Assembly: GCA_000720805.1 (NCBI GenBank)
Contig: JODI01000064.1
Span: forward strand, 1-52,094
Direction: 5' to 3'
DNA length: 52,094 nucleotides
Source of the DNA: Streptomyces violaceoruber
Lineage (GTDB): Bacteria > Actinomycetota > Actinomycetes > Streptomycetales > Streptomycetaceae
The stretch's first letter is position 1. Every line of letters starts with the position of its first letter. This document shows, piece by piece, positions 1 through 8,988 of the stretch. The position numbers were made by a program, and so were the translations under genes. The notes under the pieces are model-generated. The model was given only the letters and a program-made list of their open reading frames with translations, searched no databases and was not told the origin of the DNA.

Positions 1-1
1 C

Positions 2-289
2 GCCTACACCAAGACCAGCTTCGAGACCAACGCCGCGCAGCCCGACACCCCGCTGCCTCTGTACGCGGAGCGACGGCGCGTCTTCGACGAGGTGATCGCC
101 GAGGCGATGAAGGCCGGCGACGACCCCGCCGTCGTCGCCCGAACGATCGTCACCGCGGCCACCGACAAGAAGCCGAAGCTGCGCTACACCGCCGGACCGC
201 TGGCTTCACGCGTCACCAAGGCGCGCCGCCTCGTCCCCGCCGGAGTGTTCGACAAGCAGATCCGCAAGAGCAACCGGCTGCCTGCCTGA
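2..289 (+). CDS. Short-chain dehydrogenase/reductase, C-terminal part
   Basis: This is the last ~95 residues of a protein whose start lies outside the window; the frame is open from base 2. The visible part begins AYTKTSFETN and ends in a basic tail (ASRVTKARRL...KSNRLPA). This is the pattern of the C-terminal substrate-lid region of classical SDR oxidoreductases, after the catalytic YxxxK. No cofactor or catalytic motif is inside the window, so the family call rests on the tail only. It is followed after 140 bases by the secreted propeller gene, with no sign of coupling. Confidence 0.6.
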   Translation, partial: AYTKTSFETNAAQPDTPLPLYAERRRVFDEVIAEAMKAGDDPAVVARTIVTAATDKKPKLRYTAGPLASRVTKARRLVPAGVFDKQIRKSNRLPA

Positions 290-429
290 CACCCCGGTTC
301 GGTGACATCCCGGTCCGACCCAAGGGCGCCGATTCCGACCGATGCCTGCGATGTACCCAATGTCGCCGGCATCCCTGATGTTCCCCAAAGTCCATCGATC
401 AGTCCCTCGTTGATTTGCCAAGGAGAGTC

Positions 430-1524
430 ATGCAGCAGCAGCACACGGCCCGGCGCAGTACATCGAGCGCACGGCGCTTTCTGAATAAGAAGAAGGTCAG
501 CATCGCGCTGGCGGTCACCGCGACGGCGGCGGTCCTGGCCTCGGCGCCGTCCGCGTCCGCATGGGCGGGAGGCTCGAACGACGGGCACTCGTACGGCGGT
601 TCCGTGGTCACCGACGTACAGACCGCGGCGAGGTTCGACTTCGCGGCCGGTGAGATCCCCGAGAACATCACCGCCAACCCCGACGGTTCGGTGACCCTGT
701 CCATGCTCGGCAGCTGTGCGGTGTGCCAGCGCACCCACGGTCCGGAACTGATGCGCATCTCCGCCTCCGGAGAGCGCACGGTGCTTGCCACCGGGCAGGT
801 GGGCGAGGCGATCAGCGGCAACGCCCGCGGCAGCGACGGCACCGTCTACTACGCGCTGTGGGCCCCGGGCAACGCGGACCGCAACGGCGTGTACAAGCTG
901 CTCGCGGACGGTAGCCCGCAGCGCGTCGCCGCTCTGCCCGCCGACTCGGGCCCCAACGGGCTGGCCGTCGATGCGGCCACGGGCACCCTCTACATCGCGG
1001 ACAGCCTCAAGGGCGTCATCTGGTCCGTTCCGGCCGCGGGCGGAACGCCGACCCCATGGCTGAGCGACGCCGCTCTCGCGCCGATACCGACCGAAGCCCT
1101 GCCGATCGGCGTCAACGGGCTCAGGTTCCACAACGGCGCCCTGTGGATCAGCAACTTCAACAAGGGCACCCTGCTGCGCGTACCGATCACCCTCGCCGGC
1201 GCGCCCGGTCCCATCCGCCAGATCGCGGGCGGCCTGCCCAACATCGACGACCTCAGCTTCCTGACCCCGTTCTCCGATGTGGTGTTCGCCGCGCAGAACG
1301 GCTCCTCCTCGAACAACGGCCCGGACAGGGTCGTGGTGATCTACCCCAACGGCACTTACAAGGCCATCCTGACCAGCGCGGACGGCCTTGCCTCGCCCTC
1401 CGCGACCGCGGTGCGCGGCGACCGCCTGTACATCACCGACGGCGGGGTCCCCGAGCCCCACGACCCGAAACTGCAGACCGCCAGGATCAACCTCCCGGCT
1501 CTCCTTGCAGGCGTCGCCCGCTGA
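430..1524 (+). CDS. ScyD/ScyE-like secreted beta-propeller protein
   Basis: 364 residues from the ATG at 430, chosen because AAGGAGA lies just upstream; a TTG at 415 is in frame but would sit on top of that ribosome site. The N terminus is a Sec signal peptide: basic residues (RRFLNKKK), a hydrophobic run around residues 23-38, and an ASA cleavage site near residue 44. The mature part has SMP-30/NHL-type propeller motifs such as GPNGLAVD and TLYIADS, as in the ScyD/ScyE family of Streptomyces exoproteins. The substrate is unknown. A strong hairpin follows the stop codon. Confidence 0.75.
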   Translation: MQQQHTARRSTSSARRFLNKKKVSIALAVTATAAVLASAPSASAWAGGSNDGHSYGGSVVTDVQTAARFDFAAGEIPENITANPDGSVTLSMLGSCAVCQRTHGPELMRISASGERTVLATGQVGEAISGNARGSDGTVYYALWAPGNADRNGVYKLLADGSPQRVAALPADSGPNGLAVDAATGTLYIADSLKGVIWSVPAAGGTPTPWLSDAALAPIPTEALPIGVNGLRFHNGALWISNFNKGTLLRVPITLAGAPGPIRQIAGGLPNIDDLSFLTPFSDVVFAAQNGSSSNNGPDRVVVIYPNGTYKAILTSADGLASPSATAVRGDRLYITDGGVPEPHDPKLQTARINLPALLAGVAR

Positions 1525-1536
1525 CCCGACCAGACG

Positions 1537-1562
1537 GCAGCCGGGGCGCACGCCCCGGCTGC
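1537..1562 (+). terminator. Intrinsic hairpin after the propeller gene
   Basis: A GC-rich inverted repeat (GCAGCCGGGGCG / CGCCCCGGCTGC) begins 12 bases after the stop codon and forms an 11-12 bp stem with a minimal loop. No T-tract follows, which is usual in Streptomyces. It separates the propeller gene from the TetR gene that starts at 1579. Confidence 0.6.
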
Positions 1563-1578
1563 GACGGAGGAACACATC

Positions 1579-2424
1579 GTGCGGTACCCGAAAGAACACA
1601 AACACCAGACACGCCAGCGGATCGTCACGACGGCCGGCCGCCGGCTCAAGCACGACGGCATCGACGGCTCCGGCGTCGCCACGCTCATGAAGGACGCCGG
1701 GCTGACCAACGGCACCTTCTACGCCTACTTCACCTCCAAGGACGACCTCGTCGCCACCGCCGTCGCCGACCAGATGCGCGCACAGCACGAGAACATCGTC
1801 GCGCAGGCGGCACCCGGCCGCGCCGGACTCGAACAGATCATTCGCTGGTACTTCTCCTCCGAACAGCGCGACAGCATCGAGGACGGCTGCCCCAACGCCG
1901 CTCTCCTCGACGAGATCGCACGCTCCACGGACGCAACCCGGCAGGCCTACACCGACGGCGCGCTGACCCTCATCGACGAGTTCGCCGCCCGCCTGGCACC
2001 CCACGACCCGCCCTCGGCGCGCCTGAAGTCCCTCAGCCTCCTCGGCATGATGGCCGGCACCCTGCAACTCTCCCGCGCCCTGACCGACCGGCAGCTCGCC
2101 GACGAACTCCTCGAACAGGGCGCCACGGTCATCTTCCCTTCACCGCCGCCGGTGCGCTCGGGCGTGCCCTGTTCGTACCGCCAACTTCAAGGCCGGGGCT
2201 CATCTTCCCCACCCACAGGGGAGCCGGGCCTGCGCAAGCGCTACCAATGCAGTGGCCTGCAGCGACCGGCGCAGTACACGGTTGCTACCGCACATCGCCG
2301 ACGGCGGCGGATCACCACACTCCGGCACTGCCGCCGGCCCACCGCCTCCAGAGGAGCCTTCTATGATCATCACCAGCCGCCCCGAGGTCCACGTCAGTGG
2401 CGGGACCGTGCGTGGCCGCAATGA
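1579..2424 (+). CDS. TetR/AcrR family transcriptional regulator with aberrant C terminus
   Basis: GTG start preceded by ACGGAGGAAC. Residues ~1-60 hold the TetR helix-turn-helix (GSGVATLMKDAGLTNGTFYAYF), and the ligand domain runs to about residue 190 (ADELLEQGA). From about base 2150 the translation becomes Arg-, Ser- and His-rich with no family resemblance, and it continues to residue 281. It overlaps the start of the esterase gene by 62 bases in another frame. TetR proteins of this type usually end near 190-200 residues, so the tail is probably a frameshift product or read-through of lost sequence. The regulator most likely controls the adjacent esterase; this is inferred from position. 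Confidence 0.7.
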   Translation: MRYPKEHKHQTRQRIVTTAGRRLKHDGIDGSGVATLMKDAGLTNGTFYAYFTSKDDLVATAVADQMRAQHENIVAQAAPGRAGLEQIIRWYFSSEQRDSIEDGCPNAALLDEIARSTDATRQAYTDGALTLIDEFAARLAPHDPPSARLKSLSLLGMMAGTLQLSRALTDRQLADELLEQGATVIFPSPPPVRSGVPCSYRQLQGRGSSSPPTGEPGLRKRYQCSGLQRPAQYTVATAHRRRRRITTLRHCRRPTASRGAFYDHHQPPRGPRQWRDRAWPQ

Positions 2425-3880
2425 GGAGGGGCTCGCCGTCTTCCGCGGCATACCCTTCGCCCAGCCACCAGTCGGCGAACAGCGTTTCGCGGCGCCCCAG
2501 CCCGTCCTGCCGTGGGACGGGGTGCGCGAGGCCTCTGCCTACGGGCCTCCGCCGCCGCAGTCCTCGGCATTCGGGCCCATCCCGCCCTGGGAGGGCGGCG
2601 GGGAGAACGAGTGGCTGACGGTCAACGTCTGGTCCCCCGCTCACGGCGACAGCCCCGCAGCGGCCCTGCCGGTCATGGTGTGGATCTACGGCGGTGCCTA
2701 TATGGCCGGGCACACGGGTCAGCCCGACTACGACGGGGCCGCGCTGGCCGCGGAGGGCGTGGTCGTCGTGACAATGAACTACCGCGTAGGCATGGAGGGT
2801 TTCGCGCAGATCAAGGGCGCGCCGGCCAACCGGGGGCTGCTCGACCAGGTCGCCGCGCTGGAGTGGGTTCGGAACAACATCGCCTCATTCGGCGGCGACC
2901 CGGGCCGGGTGACGGTCTTCGGCGAGTCCGCCGGGGCCGGCTCGATCGCGGCGCTGATGGCCATGCCCAGGGCCGCCGGACTGTTCCGGCGGGTGATCGC
3001 GCAGAGCGTGCCGGGCACCTTCTTCTCCCCGGAACTGGCCGACGACATCGCCGTCGCGTGCGCCGACGAACTCGGGCTCCGTCCGACACTGGCCGACCTC
3101 TCCTCCATCGAGCCGACCGCGCTGGCCGCGGCGGGCGACGCGGTGGCCGCGAAGATGGCCCAGTACGAGGACCGCTGGGGGCCAGTGGCACACACCGTGA
3201 CTCCCTTCTCTCCGGTCGTCGACGGGGAGATCCTGCCGACCGACCCCTGGCAAGCTGTCGCCGCCGGCTCGGCGCGCAACATCGACCTGATCGTCGGTCA
3301 CAACCGCGAGGAGTACCGGCTGTTCATCGCCCAGGCCGGACAGCTCGGCCAGATCACCGACGAGCAGGCGACCAGCGTCCTGCGGGGACTTGCGCCGGGA
3401 CCCGAGGTGGAGGCGGCGTACCGGGCCCGCGGTTACGCAGCCGGCGAGCTGTACGAGCGGATCTACTCCGACTGGCTGTTCGACATGCCCAGTCTGCACC
3501 TGGCCGAAGCGCACGCCACCGCCGGCGGCCGGTCCTACCTCTACCGGCTGAACTGGCCGGCCCCGGCCATGGGCGGCGCGTTCGGCGCCTGCCACGGTCT
3601 GGACGTGGGACTGGTCTTCGGCAACCTGAGCGCAGGCCTCAGCGCCCTCTTGATCGGTGAGCAGCCACCCGCCGACGCGGTGGCCCTGTCCCAGTGGATG
3701 CGCTCCGCGTGGACGGCCTTCGCCACCACCGGCACCCCCGGTTGGCCCGAGTGCGACACCGAACAGCGCCTCACCCAGCTCATCGACACCGAACCCCGCG
3801 TCACGCCCTACCCGCCCGAAACCACTCGCCGCATCTGGGCGGACCACGCCTTCAACGCCCTTCCGCTGCGTCCTGCCTGA
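2363..3880 (+). CDS. Type B carboxylesterase / para-nitrobenzyl-esterase family hydrolase
   Basis: 505 residues from ATG 2363, which has GAGGAG upstream; an upstream in-frame extension to 2252 is not family-like. It is an alpha/beta hydrolase of the COesterase family. The N-terminal FRGIPFAQPP motif, the oxyanion loop IYGGAYMAG near residue 109, the nucleophile elbow FGESAGAG (Ser near 188), the acidic residue in HNREEYRLF and the catalytic His in GACHGLDVG near residue 410 are all present. It has no signal peptide, so it should be cytoplasmic. It hydrolyses carboxylic esters; the natural substrate cannot be told. The 5' end overlaps the aberrant tail of the TetR gene. Confidence 0.9.
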   Translation: MIITSRPEVHVSGGTVRGRNEEGLAVFRGIPFAQPPVGEQRFAAPQPVLPWDGVREASAYGPPPPQSSAFGPIPPWEGGGENEWLTVNVWSPAHGDSPAAALPVMVWIYGGAYMAGHTGQPDYDGAALAAEGVVVVTMNYRVGMEGFAQIKGAPANRGLLDQVAALEWVRNNIASFGGDPGRVTVFGESAGAGSIAALMAMPRAAGLFRRVIAQSVPGTFFSPELADDIAVACADELGLRPTLADLSSIEPTALAAAGDAVAAKMAQYEDRWGPVAHTVTPFSPVVDGEILPTDPWQAVAAGSARNIDLIVGHNREEYRLFIAQAGQLGQITDEQATSVLRGLAPGPEVEAAYRARGYAAGELYERIYSDWLFDMPSLHLAEAHATAGGRSYLYRLNWPAPAMGGAFGACHGLDVGLVFGNLSAGLSALLIGEQPPADAVALSQWMRSAWTAFATTGTPGWPECDTEQRLTQLIDTEPRVTPYPPETTRRIWADHAFNALPLRPA

Positions 3881-4177
3881 CCATCCGCCGAGGCCAGACC
3901 GAGGCCTGGTCGGCTCCGTCCTTCCGCCGGCGACGCTCCGCCAAGGTTCCGGCGCGGGGGCCTTTCGCCTTGCCGGTGATACCGCCACCGCCACAACGCC
4001 TGTTTCCGAACCGGTGAGGACGGCTGCGGCTGCTCCCACTCGGCATCACCAGGATTACCTCGGCGATGCCCACAACAGTGCCGTGGACGCGAGGCGATCA
4101 CATGACCCCGGCTCACCGCTTGCCCCCCTGTACTCCTGGACCGATCGACGGTCCCCCTAAATTCTCGGGAGTTCTCC

Positions 4178-4528
4178 GTGTACATCGCCTATGTCGTCAT
4201 CGCTGTCGTGCTGTCCCTGGTGCTGGTCTTCTCCTCCGTTCCCGACTTCACCCGTGACCCGAAGATCACAGAGGGGCTCAAGGCGATCGGGGTGCCCGAC
4301 AACTGGTTCTTGCCGCTCGGTCTGGTCAAGATCGCGGGCGCTCTGGGGCTGCTCGCCGGCATCGTCTACCGACCGTTGGGCATCGCGGCGGCGATCGGTG
4401 TCGTCCTGTACTTCCTGGGCGCCGTGATCACGCACATCCGTGGAGGTGACACGAAGGGAATCGGCATCCCGGCCACCATCATGCTCGTTGCCGTGGCGCC
4501 GCTGGTGCTGGGTTTCGCTACGGCCTGA
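4178..4528 (+). CDS. DoxX family membrane protein
   Basis: 116 residues from a GTG start with GGGAG eight bases upstream. It shows four hydrophobic segments (roughly residues 3-20, 45-62, 68-88 and 98-114) and the family pattern GLVKIAGALGLLAG in the second. Length and layout match small Streptomyces DoxX-like proteins of unknown function in the cytoplasmic membrane. Upstream, 3881-4177 holds no recognisable gene. A short inverted repeat (GATCGTG/CACGATC) sits over the stop codon. Confidence 0.85.
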   Translation: MYIAYVVIAVVLSLVLVFSSVPDFTRDPKITEGLKAIGVPDNWFLPLGLVKIAGALGLLAGIVYRPLGIAAAIGVVLYFLGAVITHIRGGDTKGIGIPATIMLVAVAPLVLGFATA

Positions 4529-4938
4529 TCGTGCTCCACGATCGCGATCAGACCAGCTCACCATCACTCGGCGCCGCAACTGCCGGACTCTTGCCTCCAG
4601 CGCTCGGGCTGGAGGCAAGTCGCTCCGGGACGGCTGGCGCCGGCAATGTCCGGGACCCGCCCACGCCAACGCCCCGGAAGGCCTCGGACTTGCGGGCGGC
4701 TACAGGGCGCAGTCCGGGTCGGGGCGCCAACACACCTGCCAGCCGCAGCCGCGGCTCTACCCCACCGATCCGGGCAGGGCACCCTATGCGCAGTGCCCAG
4801 TCGGCCGCGCGCCGCCGGTCGGGGCGGGCCGGTGACTGAGTGAGCAGCGTGGCATCGCGAAGCTCGGCAGCCATCCCGACTGCTCCGGGGCCGTTCACCA
4901 CGCTCACCCACTGCGCCCGCTCCAACTCGCGACAAGCC
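4529..4938. other. No intact gene; possible frameshifted tail of the Cys-rich protein
   Basis: This stretch has no convincing coding sequence on the plus strand. On the minus strand an open frame continues from the neighbouring Cys-rich protein after a frame change near 4950-4980. Its composition (RRAADWALRIG, RPVAARKSEAF) is compatible with a decayed C terminus, but I cannot show it. Confidence 0.3.
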
Positions 4939-5232
4939 TCAACCGCGTCGATACAAAGAGACGCGGCCGCCGCGTTCACAGGCCAGGAGCAGGCGGATGG
5001 CCCCCGCGCACCCTCGGTGGCGGCGGTGCCAGCGGCAGCCGCGCTCGCGGCACTGGCAGATCCGCAGGTGAGGCGCCCTCAGATCACCGCGGGCATGGTG
5101 GGCGAGATGGGCCAGGGCCGCCGAGCGCGCAGACTCCGCCGTGACCCGCCGGCCGTCCTGAGGGCAGTGCTGGCAAACGAGGACGAGCCCGCCGGTCTGA
5201 CAACGGCGCTGGGACGGCAGCCGCGCGAGCAC
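4939..5232 (-). CDS. Small Cys/His-rich hypothetical protein, probably truncated
   Basis: 97 residues from a GTG at 5232. It has a VCQHC pair, a His cluster (HLAHHA) and a run CQCRERGCRWHRRHRGC, which together look like a zinc-binding domain. I recall similar Cys-rich hypothetical proteins in Streptomyces, but no function. The frame ends abruptly at YRRG, and a neighbouring frame (CRELERAQW onwards) looks like a continuation, so a frameshift is likely. It is divergent from, and overlaps, the broken DUF6083 gene, so both may be relics of one accessory locus. Confidence 0.4.
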   Translation of the reverse strand: MLARLPSQRRCQTGGLVLVCQHCPQDGRRVTAESARSAALAHLAHHARGDLRAPHLRICQCRERGCRWHRRHRGCAGAIRLLLACERGGRVSLYRRG

Positions 5233-6092
5233 GTCTCAGCGGCGGTCCCTGCGTGTCGCCCCTGACAGCGCCAGCCGGTTGCTGCGCTGCGGCCAGATCG
5301 CTTCCTGCCGCGAATGCGGCAATCCGGTCGAGTGGTACCCAGGGACCGACGACAGACTGGTGCGGCTGCATCCGCACGAACTGCCGGTGGCCGGGGTGCC
5401 GGAGTTCTGCCGCTGGCACGTCAGCCGCGGCATCGCCCATCCCGCGGGCGACGGGAGCAGCTGGTGCCGGCTGGGCCATGAGGTGCTGTGCCCAGCCCGC
5501 CCGACGCCGACGGCCGCGCCGCAGTTGTCCGGGCTGCGCCGGTCCCTTGCCCTGCGCACCCGCCGTCTGCTCGACACCGGAGTTCTCGCTCCGCCTGCCA
5601 CAGGGGCCGGCGGGCGGGGCCGTCTGCCGTCCGGCTCGGCCCGTCGCGCAGCTGCTGTTCGTCCGCTACCTGGCCTCGCGCCCCGTCGATGAGATCCAGT
5701 GCGTCGCCCAGACCCGGCGCCGAACCCGCTGCACCGCCGAGATCCTCGGCTCCAGCGGGTTGCACGGGGTGTGGACCCTGGGACCCGTGACCGTGCACCA
5801 CGGTCAGCTCGCGCTGCCATCGGATGTCATGGCCGTCTACAGCCTGTCCGCGCTTCCGTACCAGGAACAGCTGCGCTGGCGCACCCAACGGTGTCTGGAC
5901 CATGCCGCCGCGTCCACCGCCGGCGACCTCGCCGTCGCGGACTGGGAACCCTTTGACCCATTCCGCCACCACGAGCACATCCACACCCGCCTGCCCACGC
6001 ACGGGCGCCGTCCCGGCGGCCACGCACCCGGGCGGGTCTGGTCTCCGTGCTCTCGCCTCAGAACTGCAATCACCACGTCAACCACCCGTTGA
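5201..6092 (+). pseudogene. DUF6083-like protein, start lost and frameshifted
   Basis: Frame 2 from about 5201 reads WDGS...QRRSLRVAPDSASRLLRCGQ, then CRECGNPVEWYP and RLHPHELPVAGVP, up to about 5600 (RRLLDTGVLAP). The protein resumes in frame 3 from about 5620 (CRPARPVAQLLFVRYLA, then QCVAQTRRRTRC and YQEQLRWRTQRC) to the stop at 6092. The conserved order matches what I know of DUF6083 proteins of Streptomyces, which have unknown function. A TGA at 5198-5200 in the same frame and the lack of a start codon show the N terminus is missing too. Two lesions make a sequencing error an unlikely sole cause. Confidence 0.6.
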
Positions 6093-6138
6093 CCACCGGC
6101 GCAGGCGACAAGCACTTCACGGGTGGGCAAGGGCATTT

Positions 6139-6245
6139 CAAAGTCCCGGTGATCGCGTGAGTCCGCAGGTCGCGGCAGTGCGAGGAGTACGGGCCGGGCC
6201 GTCACGAACGCATCGAAGCTCCGGTTGAACGGGGTGATCTTCCCA
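6139..6245. repeat. 107-bp direct repeat, copy 1
   Basis: The block from CAAAGTCCCGGTGATC to GATCTTCCCA recurs at 9294-9400 in the same orientation with the same length and about six mismatches. Copy 2 lies immediately upstream of a truncated ISAs1-type transposase, so the repeat is probably the left end of that element and this is a solo copy. The two copies bracket the TetR/AKR/quinone-reductase genes. Confidence 0.85.
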
Positions 6246-6246
6246 G

Positions 6247-6270
6247 CTGGACGAGGCGTTCCTCGTCCAG
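6247..6270. terminator. Perfect 10-bp hairpin
   Basis: CTGGACGAGG and CCTCGTCCAG form a perfect 10-bp stem around a CGTT loop. It lies two bases after repeat copy 1 and downstream of the broken DUF6083 gene. It could terminate transcription from the left or be part of a mobile-element end. Confidence 0.45.
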
Positions 6271-6384
6271 CTCGTGCAGCGCTGCCCGGACTGATCCCAC
6301 GCCTCCTAGACGCCCGGGCCGGGCCGCAGGTCTTCTCCGAAACATGATCCCCGCCACATCCGCCCGCGTCACAAACGGAACAGT

Positions 6385-6416
6385 GGTTCTGTATGGTGAG
6401 GCCAACAAGCAGAACC
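6385..6416. promoter_or_regulatory. Possible TetR operator
   Basis: GGTTCTG (6385-6391) and CAGAACC (6410-6416) form a 7-bp inverted repeat with an 18-base spacer, 25 bases upstream of the TetR start codon. Position and symmetry suggest autoregulation; the spacer is longer than in many TetR operators, so this is tentative. Confidence 0.35.
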
Positions 6417-6440
6417 GAGATTCTTTTTGTAGGAGGTGCG

Positions 6441-6998
6441 GTGCCTCGACTAACCGACGCACGCAAGGAACTCCGGCGCGCCCAGATCACCGAGGCCGCC
6501 GTACGCTGCTTCAGCCGCAACGGCCTGGAGCGGACCTCGATCGCCGACATCACGGCCGAGTCCGGCCTGTCGACAGGCTCGATCTACGCCCACTACCGCA
6601 ACAAGGCCGACCTGGTTCAGGCCTCCGCGCACGCGGTGCTCGCCAAACGCGCGGAGGCCCTCGGCGAGTACGCCGGGAGCGACACCCCGCCCGACCCTGA
6701 CGAACTGCTCACCCGCCTGATCGCCGGCATCGACCCGGTCGAAGCCCGGGTCGGCGTGCAGACCTGGGGCGAGGCGACCAACAACCCGGCCATCCACGAC
6801 ATCGTCGTCGACACGATCGACCGGATGCGCGCGATGGTGCACGACAGCGTCACCGCCTGGCTGGTCAAGGCCGAACACCTCGAGCCGGCCGAGGCCCAGG
6901 AGCGCGCCATCCCGATCGCCCACCGGGTGCAGAGCCTCTACCTGGCCCAACTGCTGTACACCGCCCTGCAGTCACCGGCCGAGGAGACCGCGCCATGA
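6441..6998 (+). CDS. TetR/AcrR family transcriptional regulator
   Basis: 185 residues from GTG 6441, fixed by the near-perfect AGGAGG at 6431-6436. The helix-turn-helix is in residues ~10-55 (ADITAESGLSTGSIYAHYRNK), followed by a helical ligand domain of usual length. The stop overlaps the start of the aldo/keto reductase gene (ATGA), so the two are translationally coupled, and the regulator probably controls this redox operon. The ligand is unknown. Confidence 0.88.
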   Translation: MPRLTDARKELRRAQITEAAVRCFSRNGLERTSIADITAESGLSTGSIYAHYRNKADLVQASAHAVLAKRAEALGEYAGSDTPPDPDELLTRLIAGIDPVEARVGVQTWGEATNNPAIHDIVVDTIDRMRAMVHDSVTAWLVKAEHLEPAEAQERAIPIAHRVQSLYLAQLLYTALQSPAEETAP

Positions 6999-7888
6999 CC
7001 ACTCTGACCGCTCCGTTCGCAGGCCGCACCGTTTTCCGGGTCGGCTACGGCGCCCTGCAACTCGAACGCCTGCACCACAGCCGCAGCGAGGCCGTCGCCC
7101 TGCTGCGCCGCGCGGTCGAACTGGGCGTCGACCACGTGGACACCGCCCAGTTCTACGGCTTCGGGTTCGCGAACCAGGTCATCCGCGAGGCGCTGCGCCC
7201 CGAGGACGGCGTCCTGGTCGTCACGAAGGTAGGGGCCGACCCCGACCCGGGCGGGCCTCTGCCACTGCGTCTCGCGCAGCGCCCCGAACAGCTTCGCGCC
7301 AGCGTCGAGGACAACCTGCGCAGCCTCGGCGTCGAGCGGCTCCCTGTGGTCAACCTCCGACGGCTCGACTCCGGCCCCGGCCTGCGCCCCGACGGCGACC
7401 AGGTGGTCGACCTCGACGACCAGCTCGACGTGATGACCGCCCTGCGCGACGAGGGCAAGATCGGCGCGATCGGCCTTAGCTGCGTCACCCTCGACGGCCT
7501 TCGCCGCGCCCTGCCGGCGGGCATCTCCTGCGTGCAGAACGCGTACAGCCTCGTCTCCCGCGACGACGAGGAACTGCTGCGGCTGTGCGCGGCCGAGGGC
7601 ATTGCCTGGGTGCCGTTCTTCCCACTCGGCGGGTCCTTCCCGGGCATGCCCAAGGCGACCGACGAACCGGCGGTGCACGCCGTGGCCGAATCCCTGGGCG
7701 TCACGCCCTCCCAGGTCGGCCTCGCCTGGCTACTGCACCACGCCCCCAACGTGCTGCTCATCGCTGGCACCGCCAACCCCGCTCACCTCGAGGCCAACAC
7801 GGCCGTCGGCGGGATCACTCTCGACGCCGCCACCCTGGCCACCCTCGACGCCATTGAGTCCCGCTCCGCCGAAGTCCCCATCGGCTGA
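6995..7888 (+). CDS. Aldo/keto reductase
   Basis: 297 residues, ATG overlapping the TetR stop. It has the AKR barrel signature: GYGALQLERL at the first strand, DHVDTAQFYGFG with the Asp/Tyr of the active site (~residues 45-52), VVTKVGAD with the catalytic Lys, and a C-terminal NADPH-binding part ending in LIAGTANPAHLEAN. The usual catalytic-His strand reads VVNLRRLD, as in the AKR subgroup that lacks the His. It should reduce carbonyls with NADPH in the cytoplasm; the substrate is unknown. It sits between its regulator and a second oxidoreductase. Confidence 0.87.
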   Translation: MTTLTAPFAGRTVFRVGYGALQLERLHHSRSEAVALLRRAVELGVDHVDTAQFYGFGFANQVIREALRPEDGVLVVTKVGADPDPGGPLPLRLAQRPEQLRASVEDNLRSLGVERLPVVNLRRLDSGPGLRPDGDQVVDLDDQLDVMTALRDEGKIGAIGLSCVTLDGLRRALPAGISCVQNAYSLVSRDDEELLRLCAAEGIAWVPFFPLGGSFPGMPKATDEPAVHAVAESLGVTPSQVGLAWLLHHAPNVLLIAGTANPAHLEANTAVGGITLDAATLATLDAIESRSAEVPIG

Positions 7889-7912
7889 CCAGCCCCCGAC
7901 CAGGACGGAATC

Positions 7913-8932
7913 ATGAAAGCCATCGTCTACCGCGACAACGGCGGCCCCGACGTTCTTCGGCTCGTCGACCGCGACCTGCCCGTGCCCGGCCCCGGCGAGG
8001 TCCGCGTCCGGGTCGCCGTGTCCGGGATCAACCCGACCGACTGGCAGGCCCGCTCCGGCCCTGCCCATACCAAGCAGTTCTCCGAGGTCACCCCGCACCT
8101 GGACGGCGCCGGCGTGATCGACGCCGTCGGTGAGGGAGTCGACCGGAGCCGGCTCGGCCAGCGGGTCTGGCTGTTCATGGCTGCCGCCGGGCGGCCCACC
8201 GGCACCGCCGCCGAGTTCACCGTCGTACCGGCCGAGCGGGCCGTGCCGCTGCCCGACGAGGCCGGCTTCGACGTCGGCGCCGCACTCGGCGTGCCCGCGC
8301 TGACCGCGCACCGCGCGCTCACCGTCGCCGAGGACGGCCCGCGCCGCCTGCGGCCGGGGGCGCTGGACGGCACGGTCGTGCTCGCCGCCGGCGGGGCCGG
8401 GGCGGTCGGGCATGCCGTGATCCAGCTCGCCCGCTGGGCGCGCGCGACCGTGATCAGCACGGTCAGCGGACCGGAGAAGGCCCGACTGGCCACCGCCGCC
8501 GGCGCCCATCACGTGGTCAACTATCGAGAGGGGGATCCGGCCGCCGAGATCCGCAGGATCGCCCCGGACGGCGTCGACATCGTCGCCGAAGTGGCGCTCG
8601 GCGCGAACATCGCACTGGACCTGGCCGTGCTGCGGGCGCGCGGCACGATCGCGACCTACGCCAACGACGGCGGCAAGCCGGTCGAACTGGACGTGCGGCA
8701 CAACATGGTGCTCAACACGCGCCTCCAGTTCCTGGTGCTCTACACGGCCGGTCCGCAGGCGCGCGCCGCGGCCGCCGAGGACATCGCCGCCGCGGTCCGC
8801 GACGGCGCCCTGCCGGTCGGTGAGGAACACGGCCTGCCACTGACCCGCTTTCCGCTCCACCGCACCGCCGACGCGCACCGCGCGGTGGAGAGCGGCACAG
8901 TCGGCAAGGTCCTGGTGGACATCACGTCCTGA
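7913..8932 (+). CDS. NADPH:quinone oxidoreductase-like MDR protein
   Basis: 339 residues, ATG 7913 preceded by AGGACGGA. This is a medium-chain dehydrogenase/reductase without structural or catalytic zinc ligands. The N-terminal GroES-like fold includes PGPGEVRVRVAVSGINPTDW, and the Rossmann motif AAGGAGAVGHAVIQLA lies near residue 160. The family reduces quinones or enones with NADPH. It follows the aldo/keto reductase by 24 bases, so TetR-AKR-MDR form one operon, perhaps for detoxifying a reactive carbonyl (inference). Confidence 0.87.
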   Translation: MKAIVYRDNGGPDVLRLVDRDLPVPGPGEVRVRVAVSGINPTDWQARSGPAHTKQFSEVTPHLDGAGVIDAVGEGVDRSRLGQRVWLFMAAAGRPTGTAAEFTVVPAERAVPLPDEAGFDVGAALGVPALTAHRALTVAEDGPRRLRPGALDGTVVLAAGGAGAVGHAVIQLARWARATVISTVSGPEKARLATAAGAHHVVNYREGDPAAEIRRIAPDGVDIVAEVALGANIALDLAVLRARGTIATYANDGGKPVELDVRHNMVLNTRLQFLVLYTAGPQARAAAAEDIAAAVRDGALPVGEEHGLPLTRFPLHRTADAHRAVESGTVGKVLVDITS

Positions 8933-8988
8933 CGCCACAGTGCGCCCCACCTCGCCGTGACGGCAGATCCCGCCCCGGACCGGCGCTG

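Noticed and set aside
184..2067. 627-codon open frame on the minus strand
   Set aside because: It is antisense to the secreted propeller and TetR genes, which have clear domains and ribosome sites, and has no recognisable motif.
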